Assembly: GCA_020860985.1 (NCBI GenBank)
Contig: JAJBTG010000168.1
Coordinates: 1-7,782, forward strand
Source of the DNA: Oscillospiraceae bacterium
GTDB taxonomy: Bacteria > Bacillota > Clostridia > UBA1381
Reading direction: 5' to 3'
Length of the DNA: 7,782 bases
This document shows, in pieces, positions 1 to 5,895 of this stretch (position 1 is its first letter; every line of letters begins with the position of its first letter). A program made the translations under genes and the position numbers. Under the pieces are notes generated by a model. The model was given only the letters and a program-made list of their open reading frames with translations. It was not told the DNA's origin and did no database searches.

Positions 1-766
1 ACTTACGAATATTGTTTCGCGCGTCGGCTCATTGATTTTCGCTTGGATGGAAATGACCGGAAAGGAGAATCCGTTCTATGAATATTACGACAAGGTACTT
101 GATATTCTCGCAAAATACGATGTTACAATCAGCCTTGGCGACGCGTGCCGCCCCGGCTGCACACATGACTCGACTGACGCGTCCCAGATTACGGAGCTTA
201 TCGAGCTTGGAATTTTGACAAAACGCGCGTGGGAAAAGAATGTTCAGGTTATGATTGAGGGACCCGGACATATGGCAATCGATGAAATTGAAGCGAATAT
301 GAAGCTTGAAAAACGCTTGTGCCATAACGCGCCGTTTTATGTTCTCGGTCCTCTTGTTACGGATATTGCTCCCGGCTATGACCATATAACCTCCGCAATC
401 GGCGGCGCGATTGCCGCGGCTAACGGCGCGGACTTTTTATGCTATGTAACTCCGGCGGAGCATCTGCGGTTACCCCACGCGGACGATGGTAAGGAGGGAA
501 TTGTAGCGTCAAAAATCGCTGCTCACGCGGGAGATTTGGCAAAGGGCATTAAAGGCGCTCGTGAGATTGACGATAAGATGAGCGACGCAAGACGGCGCGT
601 ATGCTGGGATGAAATGTTCAAATATGCAATCGAACCGGAAAAGCCGCAGCGCTATTATAACGAGCTGCCTCCCGAGGAGAAGCATACCTGTTCGATGTGC
701 GGTAAGATGTGCGCGGCAAGAACCATGAACAAAATTTTGTCGGGCGAAAAGGTTGATGTGAAATAG
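1..766 (+). CDS. thiC: Phosphomethylpyrimidine synthase ThiC, 3' part
   Basis: ThiC is the radical-SAM enzyme that rearranges aminoimidazole ribotide into hydroxymethylpyrimidine phosphate in thiamine synthesis. The gene enters from the left edge; the first complete codon is at base 2, and about 255 C-terminal residues are visible before the TAG stop. Recognisable family blocks in order are [52 protein letters not shown] with [22 protein letters not shown], then the C-terminal cluster CSMCGKMC (bases 689-712). The histidines in the GPGH and PGYDH blocks lie in regions known to build the metal and substrate site. The C-terminal cysteines, which bind the 4Fe-4S cluster, are spaced CX2CX3C rather than the CX2CX4C of the E. 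coli and Caulobacter enzymes. A TTG at 32 is internal, not a start. Upstream control, usually a TPP riboswitch, would lie outside the window. Confidence 0.97.
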   Translation, partial: LTNIVSRVGSLIFAWMEMTGKENPFYEYYDKVLDILAKYDVTISLGDACRPGCTHDSTDASQITELIELGILTKRAWEKNVQVMIEGPGHMAIDEIEANMKLEKRLCHNAPFYVLGPLVTDIAPGYDHITSAIGGAIAAANGADFLCYVTPAEHLRLPHADDGKEGIVASKIAAHAGDLAKGIKGAREIDDKMSDARRRVCWDEMFKYAIEPEKPQRYYNELPPEEKHTCSMCGKMCAARTMNKILSGEKVDVK

Positions 767-776
767 CTAAAATAAA

Positions 777-803
777 ATGTCCCCCGCCTCAGGCGAGGGA
801 CAT
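777..803. terminator. Shared hairpin terminator between convergent thiC and dapB
   Basis: Bases 777-788 pair with 792-803 around a three-base loop (TCA), 11 pairs with one C-A mismatch. Read on the minus strand, the hairpin is followed by the U-rich tract ATTTTATTTTAG, which is a good intrinsic terminator for the dapB end. Read on the plus strand it is followed by the weaker CTTAATTTAG, for thiC. It fills most of the 47-base gap between the two converging stop codons, so a bidirectional terminator is the natural reading. Confidence 0.85.
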
Positions 804-813
804 CTTAATTTAG

Positions 814-1481
814 TTATAAATTACTGATTAAATCATTCATATTATACATACCGGCGGGTTTATCGGTCATAAACTTAGCCGCCTTGATTGCGCCCACGGC
901 AAATACCTCTTTGCTGTGCGCGCTGTGCTTAAGCTCGATAACCTCGTCCGTACCGGCGAAAATAACCTCATGGTCGCCGACGATTGTGCCGCCGCGCACC
1001 GCATGAAGTCCGATTTCCGTCTTTTTCCTTTTTCTGCGCACCGAGTGCCTGTCATAGACATATTCCGCCGGATATGAAAGAGTTTCGTCTATGGCGTCCG
1101 CGATTGCGAGTGCCGTTCCGGACGGAGCGTCGATTTTCTGGTTATGGTGGCGCTCTACGATTTCTATGTCAAAACTGCCCTCAAGCAGCTTTGTCGCTTT
1201 TTTTGCGAGGTCTATAAGAAGATTTATGCGACACTTACCGGCAGCTTTCTTTTCTTCCAGCAGCGCCCCATGCTTGTCAGCGCGGACGCGTGCGAGACCA
1301 CGATTATAACATCCGCGTCGCCGGTAAATTCATCGGGATTGGAATAAACCGGATATGTGTTTTCAACCGTGTCGTTTACGTCAAAGCCGGCAACGATTTC
1401 ACATTCGCTGTCCTCTGATATAAGACGTGTTATAACCTGCCCCATTTTGCCGTTGCAACCGTTCATAATAATTTTTGTCAT
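814..1481 (-). pseudogene. dapB: 4-hydroxy-tetrahydrodipicolinate reductase DapB, frameshifted and internally deleted
   Basis: DapB reduces the DapA product to tetrahydrodipicolinate with NAD(P)H in lysine/diaminopimelate synthesis. The start ATG (1481-1479) has AAGGAG at 1495-1490, overlapping the dapA stop. The first 84 codons carry the N-terminal nucleotide-binding fold (NGCNGKMGQV), then GDADVII, then KKRKLPVSV. This frame stops at 1226-1224. The rest of DapB lies in another frame down to the TAA at 816-814: INLLIDLAKK, the catalytic block ERHHNQKIDAPSGTA, DRHS, AVRGGTIVGDHEVIF and GMYNMNDLI. Adding one base in GTCGC (1232-1228) gives GTC-GGC-ATA, restoring the family motif SVGINLL. The repaired product is about 222 residues against a usual 245-270. 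The missing part is the stretch between KLPV and SVG, which holds the conserved TTG loop. The usual DFSHP-like motif also reads VVSHA. Either the gene is decayed or this is an assembly fault. Confidence 0.88.
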
Positions 1482-1494
1482 TGGTCTTTCTCCT

Positions 1495-2385
1495 TTACAC
1501 CGGATTCATACCGAAATCAATCATTGATTTCTTAAGCTTTTCAAGATTTGCATCGTCCATTTCGATAAGCGGCATACGAAGATTTCCGACATTATAGCCG
1601 AGCAAATTCATAGCCGTTTTTACAGGCACCGGATTAACCTCGATAAACAGGTTGTTTATAAGGTCAAGCATACGAAGCTGAAGCTCTCTTGATTTAGCGA
1701 CATCTCCGTTAAAATAATATTCGCATATATTATGTGTTTCCTCGGGAAGAATATTCGCGACAACGCTGATAACGCCCTTGCCGCCGAGCGAAAGCGTCGG
1801 AACAATCATATCGTCATTGCCGGAATAAATGTAAAGTTCAGGAACCTGTGCGGCAACCTTAGCCATATAGCTGATATTTCCGCTTGCCTCCTTTACCGCT
1901 ACGATATTTTCTACTTTCGCAAGCTCCTTAAGAGTGTCGATAGCGAAGCTCATACCCGTTCTTGACGGTACATTGTAAAGAATAACCGGAATTTTTACGG
2001 CATTCGCGATTGCGGTAAAGTGGGCGACAAGACCCTTTTGCGTAGTCTTATTGTAGTACGGAGTTACCGAAAGGATTCCGTCCGCGCCTATCGCCTCCGC
2101 TTTTTTTGTAAGCTCGATTGCGTGCGCGGTGTCGTTTGAGCCGGTTCCCGCGATTACCGGAATACGCTTATTTGCTTTTTTAACCGTGTATTCGATTGCC
2201 GCAAGATGCTCCTCGTCCGGCATTGTAGACGCTTCGCCGGTTGTTCCGCAGATTATAATAGCGTCCGTCTTTTTTTCAATATGCATTTCAATAAGTCTGC
2301 CAAGCTCGTCATAATTGGTTTTTAAGCCGTCAAACGGCGTTACGATAGCAACACCCGAGCCTGTGAATGGTAATGTTTTTGCCAT
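1495..2385 (-). CDS. dapA: 4-hydroxy-tetrahydrodipicolinate synthase DapA
   Basis: DapA is a cytoplasmic TIM-barrel aldolase that condenses pyruvate with aspartate semialdehyde, the first committed step to diaminopimelate and lysine. The 296 residues match the usual family length. Visible active-site elements are GTTGE (Thr48, Thr49), TPYYNK (Tyr111), LYNVPSRTG (Tyr137 and Arg142) and the Schiff-base lysine in VAVKEASGN (Lys165). All positions known to be needed for catalysis are present, so this gene looks intact beside its damaged neighbour. The start is set by a strong AAGGAGGAG just upstream of the ATG. The dapB start follows the stop after 13 bases, which implies co-transcription. Upstream, a 243-base gap holding a palindromic repeat separates it from asd. 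Confidence 0.98.
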   Translation of the reverse strand: MAKTLPFTGSGVAIVTPFDGLKTNYDELGRLIEMHIEKKTDAIIICGTTGEASTMPDEEHLAAIEYTVKKANKRIPVIAGTGSNDTAHAIELTKKAEAIGADGILSVTPYYNKTTQKGLVAHFTAIANAVKIPVILYNVPSRTGMSFAIDTLKELAKVENIVAVKEASGNISYMAKVAAQVPELYIYSGNDDMIVPTLSLGGKGVISVVANILPEETHNICEYYFNGDVAKSRELQLRMLDLINNLFIEVNPVPVKTAMNLLGYNVGNLRMPLIEMDDANLEKLKKSMIDFGMNPV

Positions 2386-2463
2386 AATAAAATCTCCTCC
2401 TTTTTAAATTTGTAGTTTGTTCAAGTTTTAAATTTGGGTTTAGATTAGTAACGCTTTGTGAAA

Positions 2464-2490
2464 GATTTTCAAGGCTTTGCCTTGAAAATC
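2464..2490. repeat. Perfect inverted repeat (possible terminator or attenuator) upstream of dapA
   Basis: Bases 2464-2475 (GATTTTCAAGGC) are the exact reverse complement of 2479-2490, with a TTT spacer. This gives a 12-pair hairpin. On the minus strand it follows asd and is trailed by TTTCAC, a poor U-tract, so any termination is probably partial. Its right arm overlaps the left terminal repeat of the neighbouring palindromic element and may belong to the same insertion. Confidence 0.7.
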
Positions 2491-2573
2491 ACCCTCATCC
2501 GTCGGCTTCCCTAGTAGGGGAGCCTTGAATAGTCGCTACATAAAGCCTCCCCTACTAGGGGAGGGGTTTTCAA
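2482..2573. repeat. MITE-like nested palindrome in the asd-dapA gap
   Basis: The core is an 18-base inverted repeat, 2509-2526 against 2543-2560, matching at 17 of 18 positions and separated by 16 bases. Each arm is itself a small hairpin: 2504-2524 with a 9-pair stem including one G-T, and 2546-2564 with an 8-pair stem. Outer imperfect inverted ends are TTGAAAATCACCCTC (2482-2496) and GAGGGGTTTTCAA (2561-2573). There is no coding content. The nested symmetry and intergenic position resemble the small non-autonomous palindromic repeats dispersed in many Clostridia genomes. That assignment is inference, because only one copy is in view. On the minus strand the 2546-2564 hairpin lies about 65 bases past the asd stop and is followed by CTTTATG, so it may also attenuate transcription between asd and dapA. 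Confidence 0.65.
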
Positions 2574-2628
2574 CGCGTAGCATTCACCCCCACAAACCCA
2601 AACTTACATATTCATTCCTATTTCCGCA

Positions 2629-3732
2629 TCAGTCCATATATCCCTTAGCGGTCAGAAGCTCGGCAAGAAGTACCGCGCCGCCGGCTGCTCCGCGGAGGGT
2701 GTTGTGGCTCATAGAAACCATCTTGTAATCGTACTGAGTTGATTCGCGAAGTCTGCCGCAGCTTATCGCCATACCGCCGTCGATTTCGCGCGCGGTTTTA
2801 ATCTGCGGCTGATCCGGCGCGTCCTTTTCTGTGTATACGTGTATGAACTGCTTTGGAGCGTGAGGAAGGTTAAGCTGCTGCGGCTCACCCTCGTATTCCG
2901 CCCACATTTTTTCGATTTCCTCTACGGACGGCTTATTTGCGCTGTCCTTGAACGAGAAGAAAATTGCCGCCGTGTGGCCGTTTGATACCGGCACTCTGTA
3001 GGTTTGGCACTCTATTGAAAGAGCGTCCGACGGTACTATTTCCTTGCCCTTGATTTTACCGAGTACCTTATTCGGCTCAACCTCGGATTTCATCTCTTCG
3101 CCGCCGATGTACGGGATAAGGTTGTCAACCATTTCGGGCCATGTTTCAAATGTCTTGCCCGCACCTGATATTGCTTGGTATGTTGTAACAAGCGCGTGGT
3201 CAATCGGGTACTTCATATTTACGACAGCCATTGCGGGAAGGTACGACTGCAAGGAGCAGTTCGACTTAACCGCTATGAAACCGCGCTTTGTGCCAAGTCT
3301 TTCACGCTGAGCGGGAATAATTTCAAGATGCTGCGGATTGATTTCGGGGATAATCATCGGAACATCGGGAGTGTGACGGTGCGCGCTGTTGTTTGAAACA
3401 ACCGGACACTCAGCCTTTGCGTATTTTTCCTCAAGAGCCTTGATTTCGTCCTTTTTCATATCTACCGCGCAGAATATGAAATCAACCATACCCGCGATTT
3501 TTTCGACGTCGTCCGTCGCGTTCATAACTATCATATCCGCAACGCTTGCGGGGATTTCCTCGTCCATCGCCCACTTAGCGCCGACCGCGTCCTTGTATGC
3601 CTTGCCGGCGCTTCTCGGAGATGCCGCAAGTACTTCTATCGTGTACCAAGGGTGATTATGAAGAAGTGTGATGAAACGCTGTCCCACCATACCCGTTGCG
3701 CCTATAATACCTACCTTGTAATTTTCTTTCAT
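2629..3732 (-). CDS. asd: Aspartate-semialdehyde dehydrogenase
   Basis: This enzyme reduces aspartyl phosphate to aspartate semialdehyde with NADPH, the branch-point precursor of lysine/diaminopimelate, threonine and methionine. The N-terminal nucleotide-binding motif is GIIGATGMVGQ (residues 8-18). The catalytic cysteine is in KSNCS (Cys159), and the likely catalytic histidine is in SNGHTAA (His253). The C-terminal helix block is NTLRGAAGGAVLLAELL (344-360). The 367-residue length and the NTLRGAAG ending point to the archaeal/fungal-type branch of the family rather than the E. coli type; this is a judgement from memory of the families. The start is supported by AAGGA eight bases before the ATG. 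It is the first gene of the operon, behind the lysine riboswitch, so lysine should control asd together with dapA and dapB. Confidence 0.96.
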   Translation of the reverse strand: MKENYKVGIIGATGMVGQRFITLLHNHPWYTIEVLAASPRSAGKAYKDAVGAKWAMDEEIPASVADMIVMNATDDVEKIAGMVDFIFCAVDMKKDEIKALEEKYAKAECPVVSNNSAHRHTPDVPMIIPEINPQHLEIIPAQRERLGTKRGFIAVKSNCSLQSYLPAMAVVNMKYPIDHALVTTYQAISGAGKTFETWPEMVDNLIPYIGGEEMKSEVEPNKVLGKIKGKEIVPSDALSIECQTYRVPVSNGHTAAIFFSFKDSANKPSVEEIEKMWAEYEGEPQQLNLPHAPKQFIHVYTEKDAPDQPQIKTAREIDGGMAISCGRLRESTQYDYKMVSMSHNTLRGAAGGAVLLAELLTAKGYMD

Positions 3733-3838
3733 AGAATAATTCCTTCTTTCATTTTAATAAGGGACAAAGCCCCGTAATTCAACGTTTTCAGTGTGAGATA
3801 TTTGATTTGTAGTCAAAGCTCCCGCCGGAAACGGCGTA

Positions 3839-3872
3839 TAAATAAAGGCAGCAACTCCGAGAGTTACTGCCT
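3839..3872 (-). terminator. Intrinsic terminator of the lysine riboswitch
   Basis: On the minus strand, GGCAGTAACTC (3871-3861) pairs with GAGTTGCTGCC (3857-3847) around a TCG loop, with one G-T pair and an extra A-T at the base. It is followed directly by TTTATTTA. It lies about 20 bases after the riboswitch aptamer and about 110 bases before the asd start, the expected place for the expression platform that stops transcription when lysine is bound. I did not find a clear-cut antiterminator strand by eye. Confidence 0.88.
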
Positions 3873-3891
3873 ATAATACATAGTTATATGC

Positions 3892-4055
3892 GATAGCTCT
3901 CCATCATGTTATGATGACAGTCATACTGCTGTTAACAGTATGCCCAGCTTCGAACGCTGTAACACAATCGAAACTTCGGCATTTTTCCCTTTCACCGCGC
4001 ATCAAAGACAGTTACAAATCTCCGCGCGGTTACTGATAAAAAACGCACCTCTATC
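3892..4055 (-). promoter_or_regulatory. Lysine riboswitch (L-box) aptamer upstream of asd
   Basis: The minus strand carries the L-box conserved blocks in order. They are AGAGGTGCG (4052-4044), AGTAAC (about 4033-4028), GTGAAAGGGAAAA (about 3995-3983), GCCGAAG (3980-3974), GCTGGGC (3948-3942) with the hairpin CATACTG/CAGTATG behind it, then ACTGTC, the hairpin CATCAT-AAC-ATGATG (3916-3902) and GGAGAGCTATC ending at 3892. The P1 ends GATAG (4055-4051) and CTATC (3896-3892) are complementary. The aptamer length of about 165 bases fits the class. L-box riboswitches bind lysine and repress lysine-synthesis or transport genes, which matches asd-dapA-dapB downstream. Confidence 0.96.
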
Positions 4056-4065
4056 TATTACTAAT

Positions 4066-4094
4066 ATACTATCATTATTAATGCATTGTGTCAA
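4066..4094 (-). promoter_or_regulatory. Promoter of the asd-dapA-dapB operon
   Basis: The minus strand shows a perfect -35 TTGACA (4094-4089), a 17-base spacer and a -10 TAGTAT (4071-4066, four of six consensus bases). Transcription would begin near 4059, a few bases before the riboswitch P1 helix, as expected for a riboswitch leader. The surroundings are AT-rich, which suits a vegetative sigma-A promoter. Confidence 0.85.
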
Positions 4095-4170
4095 GAGAAT
4101 TTTAAAAATATTTTATTAAATCCATACACATTTTTGATTAATAAAAATTGCTCCGCAAATGACAGTGTGT

Positions 4171-4214
4171 AAAAATCATTTCCTTAAACGCATGGATTTC
4201 GGAAAATGATTTTT
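4171..4214 (-). terminator. Hairpin overlapping the RsmF stop codon, possible terminator
   Basis: Bases 4171-4183 pair with 4201-4214 with a single bulged A at 4206, giving 13 mostly A-T pairs around a 17-base loop. The stop codon (4178-4176) lies inside one arm. On the minus strand the U-run is part of the stem and then ACACAC follows, so this is not a classical terminator. A second weak option lies just beyond it: a four-pair hairpin TTGC/GCAA (4148-4158) followed by TTTTTAT on the minus strand. Confidence 0.35.
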
Positions 4215-5543
4215 AAGGACTCCGCCCGAGGCTTTCCCCCACCCTATCGGGAATCCGTCCGTCAAAACGGCGGTCCAACCCTTTTTACCGCACTCTATAA
4301 TATCGCCGAGCAGATAGCTTTTAAGCTCGGAGCTGTCATGATTTAGGTTTATATATGATTTAAAATCCTCTTTTTTCAAAGCCATAACCAAAGCGTGGGA
4401 CGGCTCAAACCGATTTTTTTTGCATACGCCCAAATGAAGTCCGCAGCGCACCACCTTGATTTTATCGATATCCGCGCCACGGGGCTTTAAATATAAATTC
4501 TCGCCGAACAGCACAAAATCGCCGTTTAAGACGGTATTGAGAGCATCCGACTCAAATTTTCTGTAAAGCGATACTGCGTCGCTTTGCAGGCTGTCGGCTC
4601 TTTTCGGCTTTTCCTTTTTTTCGATTTTAGGCTCGGAGATTCCCCGCTTTTTCAAAAGAGCCGTAAAATGTCCCTCGCCCCTTTGATGATGCGGGAATAT
4701 GCGGCGCGTTTTCGACATATCGAAATCCGAGCCGGACCATTCCGTTTTTCCGCGGTCAAGCATATCAAGTCCCGTATCGCACAGCTCTAAATCATAGCTT
4801 TCAAGCAGGTACGCGACAACCCTTTCGTTTTCCTCCGGCGCGAAAGTGCAGGTCGAATAAGCGATATAGCCGCCGCGTTTGAGCATTTTAACGGCGCAGT
4901 CGAGAATACGCTTCTGCCGCGTTCCGCAGGACATTGTATGTTCAACGCTCCATTCATCTATTGCCTGCGGCTCCTTGCGAAACATTCCCTCGCCGCTGCA
5001 CGGCGCGTCAACTATAATTTTATCGAAAAATTCGGGATACTTTTCCGCCAGTCTTTGCGGGGTTTCGTTTGTGACTATCGTATTTGAAAGTCCCATACGC
5101 TCAATATTTTCCGATAAAATCTCCGCACGCTTTTTAATTATTTCGTTTGAAACAAGCAGTCCGCTGCCGTTTAGGAGTGCGCCCGCCTGAGTGGATTTTC
5201 CGCCCGGAGCCGCGCATAAATCGAGGACAAAATCCCCTTTTTCAATTGGAAGTCCGGCAACCGCCGACATTGCCGACGGCTCCTGAAAGTAGAAAAGTCC
5301 CGCCATATGGTACGGGTGATTTCCCGAAATTACCGATTTGTCGGCATAGAATCCGTCGGCGCACCACGGCACAGGCTCCAAATTTCCCAAGACCGAAAGA
5401 ATAGCCTCCTTCGTGCCCGCCTTTGCGCTGTTAATCCGTATACCGCTGTAGACCGGAGTGTTTTCAAACGCGTCAATAAAATCTCCGTATTCGTCCCCCA
5501 GCATATATTTCATCCGTTCCGTAAATTTCTGCGGCAGCTCCAT
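4176..5543 (-). CDS. RsmF/NOL1-NOP2-sun family rRNA cytosine-C5 methyltransferase
   Basis: This is a SAM-dependent RNA m5C methyltransferase of the RsmF (YebU) type, which methylates 16S rRNA cytosines; the exact target is not readable from sequence. The 455 residues begin at the ATG at 5543 with AGGAG at 5554-5550. An N-terminal region of about 100 residues is followed by the methyltransferase core: SAM motif I DLCAAPGGKSTQAG (108-121), DAPCSGEGMFRK (179-190) with Cys182, and YSTCTFAPEENE (229-240) with the nucleophilic Cys232. Both cysteines of the mechanism are present. A lysine-rich linker (about 299-318) leads to a C-terminal RNA-binding region ending in LTDGFPIGWGK (427-437), typical of the RsmF tail. 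A longer in-frame start, TTG at 5633, is rejected because it coincides with the -35 box. The gene is monocistronic and divergent from the next operon. Confidence 0.95.
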   Translation of the reverse strand: MELPQKFTERMKYMLGDEYGDFIDAFENTPVYSGIRINSAKAGTKEAILSVLGNLEPVPWCADGFYADKSVISGNHPYHMAGLFYFQEPSAMSAVAGLPIEKGDFVLDLCAAPGGKSTQAGALLNGSGLLVSNEIIKKRAEILSENIERMGLSNTIVTNETPQRLAEKYPEFFDKIIVDAPCSGEGMFRKEPQAIDEWSVEHTMSCGTRQKRILDCAVKMLKRGGYIAYSTCTFAPEENERVVAYLLESYDLELCDTGLDMLDRGKTEWSGSDFDMSKTRRIFPHHQRGEGHFTALLKKRGISEPKIEKKEKPKRADSLQSDAVSLYRKFESDALNTVLNGDFVLFGENLYLKPRGADIDKIKVVRCGLHLGVCKKNRFEPSHALVMALKKEDFKSYINLNHDSSELKSYLLGDIIECGKKGWTAVLTDGFPIGWGKASGGVLKNHFPKSMRLRK

Positions 5544-5604
5544 AATAATCTCCTGTTCTGTGATTTGAATTAATTTTAACGCCTGTTTAGTACGTGTTAA
5601 TTTC

Positions 5605-5633
5605 AGTATAATATATTTACCGCGATATGGCAA
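5605..5633 (-). promoter_or_regulatory. Promoter of the RsmF-type methyltransferase gene
   Basis: On the minus strand TTGCCA (5633-5628) and TATACT (5610-5605) each match consensus at five of six bases and are exactly 17 bases apart. Transcription would start near 5598, giving a 5' leader of about 55 bases before the ATG at 5543. This fixes the start choice, since the upstream in-frame TTG at 5633 would not be on the transcript. Confidence 0.8.
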
Positions 5634-5718
5634 GTATTAATTTATCGGGTGCGGCGGTGATTTTTATTTTCGGACTGTTACAAATTCTTATCAAAACCTT
5701 GACATATCCACTACCGTC

Positions 5719-5747
5719 TTGATAACCTCGTTAAAAAGTGATACAAT
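5719..5747 (+). promoter_or_regulatory. Extended -10 promoter of the methyltransferase/ECF operon
   Basis: TTGATA (5719-5724) and TACAAT (5742-5747) are separated by 17 bases, and TG at 5739-5740 gives the TGN extension of the -10. Each box matches consensus at five of six bases. Transcription would start near 5754, leaving about 140 bases of leader before the ATG at 5896. It is divergent from the rsmF-type promoter; the -35 boxes are about 85 bases apart. Confidence 0.82.
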
Positions 5748-5754
5748 ATTAAAC

Positions 5755-5895
5755 TGAGTAAATATATCTACGGCTAAGGGAAGGAAATTTCTGCGCTTCG
5801 GGCGGCGGGAGCCTTGTGCCTTCGGGGCTTGATTTTTGCCTCGTCGCCAAAACGCGAAAGGACGGCGCATAGCGCCTTATCAAAGGAGAAACTAT
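5755..5895 (+). promoter_or_regulatory. Structured 5' leader, unassigned
   Basis: This untranslated stretch has visible RNA folding potential. GGCGGCGGG (5801-5809) pairs with CTCGTCGCC (5840-5848), nine pairs including two G-U. Stacked inside it, AGCCTT (5810-5815) pairs with GGGGCT (5824-5829), with a U-rich ten-base bulge (5830-5839) on the 3' side. A second hairpin, GGCGC-ATA-GCGCC (5864-5876), ends six bases before the AAAGGAG ribosome binding site at 5882-5888. I do not match it to a riboswitch class I know. It could be a cis-regulatory RNA controlling ribosome access, or remnant repeat DNA. Confidence 0.45.

Noticed and set aside
1224..1240. Programmed ribosomal frameshifting in dapB
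   Set aside because: There is no slippery heptamer at the junction, and a shift would still leave about 30 conserved residues missing, so a lesion or assembly fault is simpler.
2400..2463. A dedicated dapA promoter in the asd-dapA gap
   Set aside because: TTGAAA followed at 16 bases by TACTAA on the minus strand is a weak match overlapping the hairpin region; not strong enough to call.
3733..3838. A small gene or second regulatory element between the riboswitch terminator and asd
   Set aside because: No open frame with a ribosome binding site was seen; only minor hairpins (for example CGCCG/CGGCG near 3823-3836) that do not stand out.
5544..5633. A 30-residue N-terminal extension of the RsmF-type protein from TTG at 5633
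   Set aside because: The TTG is part of the -35 box TTGCCA, the -10 lies inside the extension, and the ATG at 5543 has a proper AGGAG site and a family-like N-terminus.
5699..5727. A second plus-strand promoter with perfect TTGACA at 5699-5704
   Set aside because: At 16-18 bases downstream there is no acceptable -10 (ATAACC or similar); the boxes at 5719-5747 fit far better.
5836..5895. A 20-residue extension of the RlmI/RlmK-like protein from TTG at 5836
   Set aside because: There is no ribosome binding site before it, the sequence forms hairpins, and the ATG at 5896 has AAAGGAG at ideal spacing.
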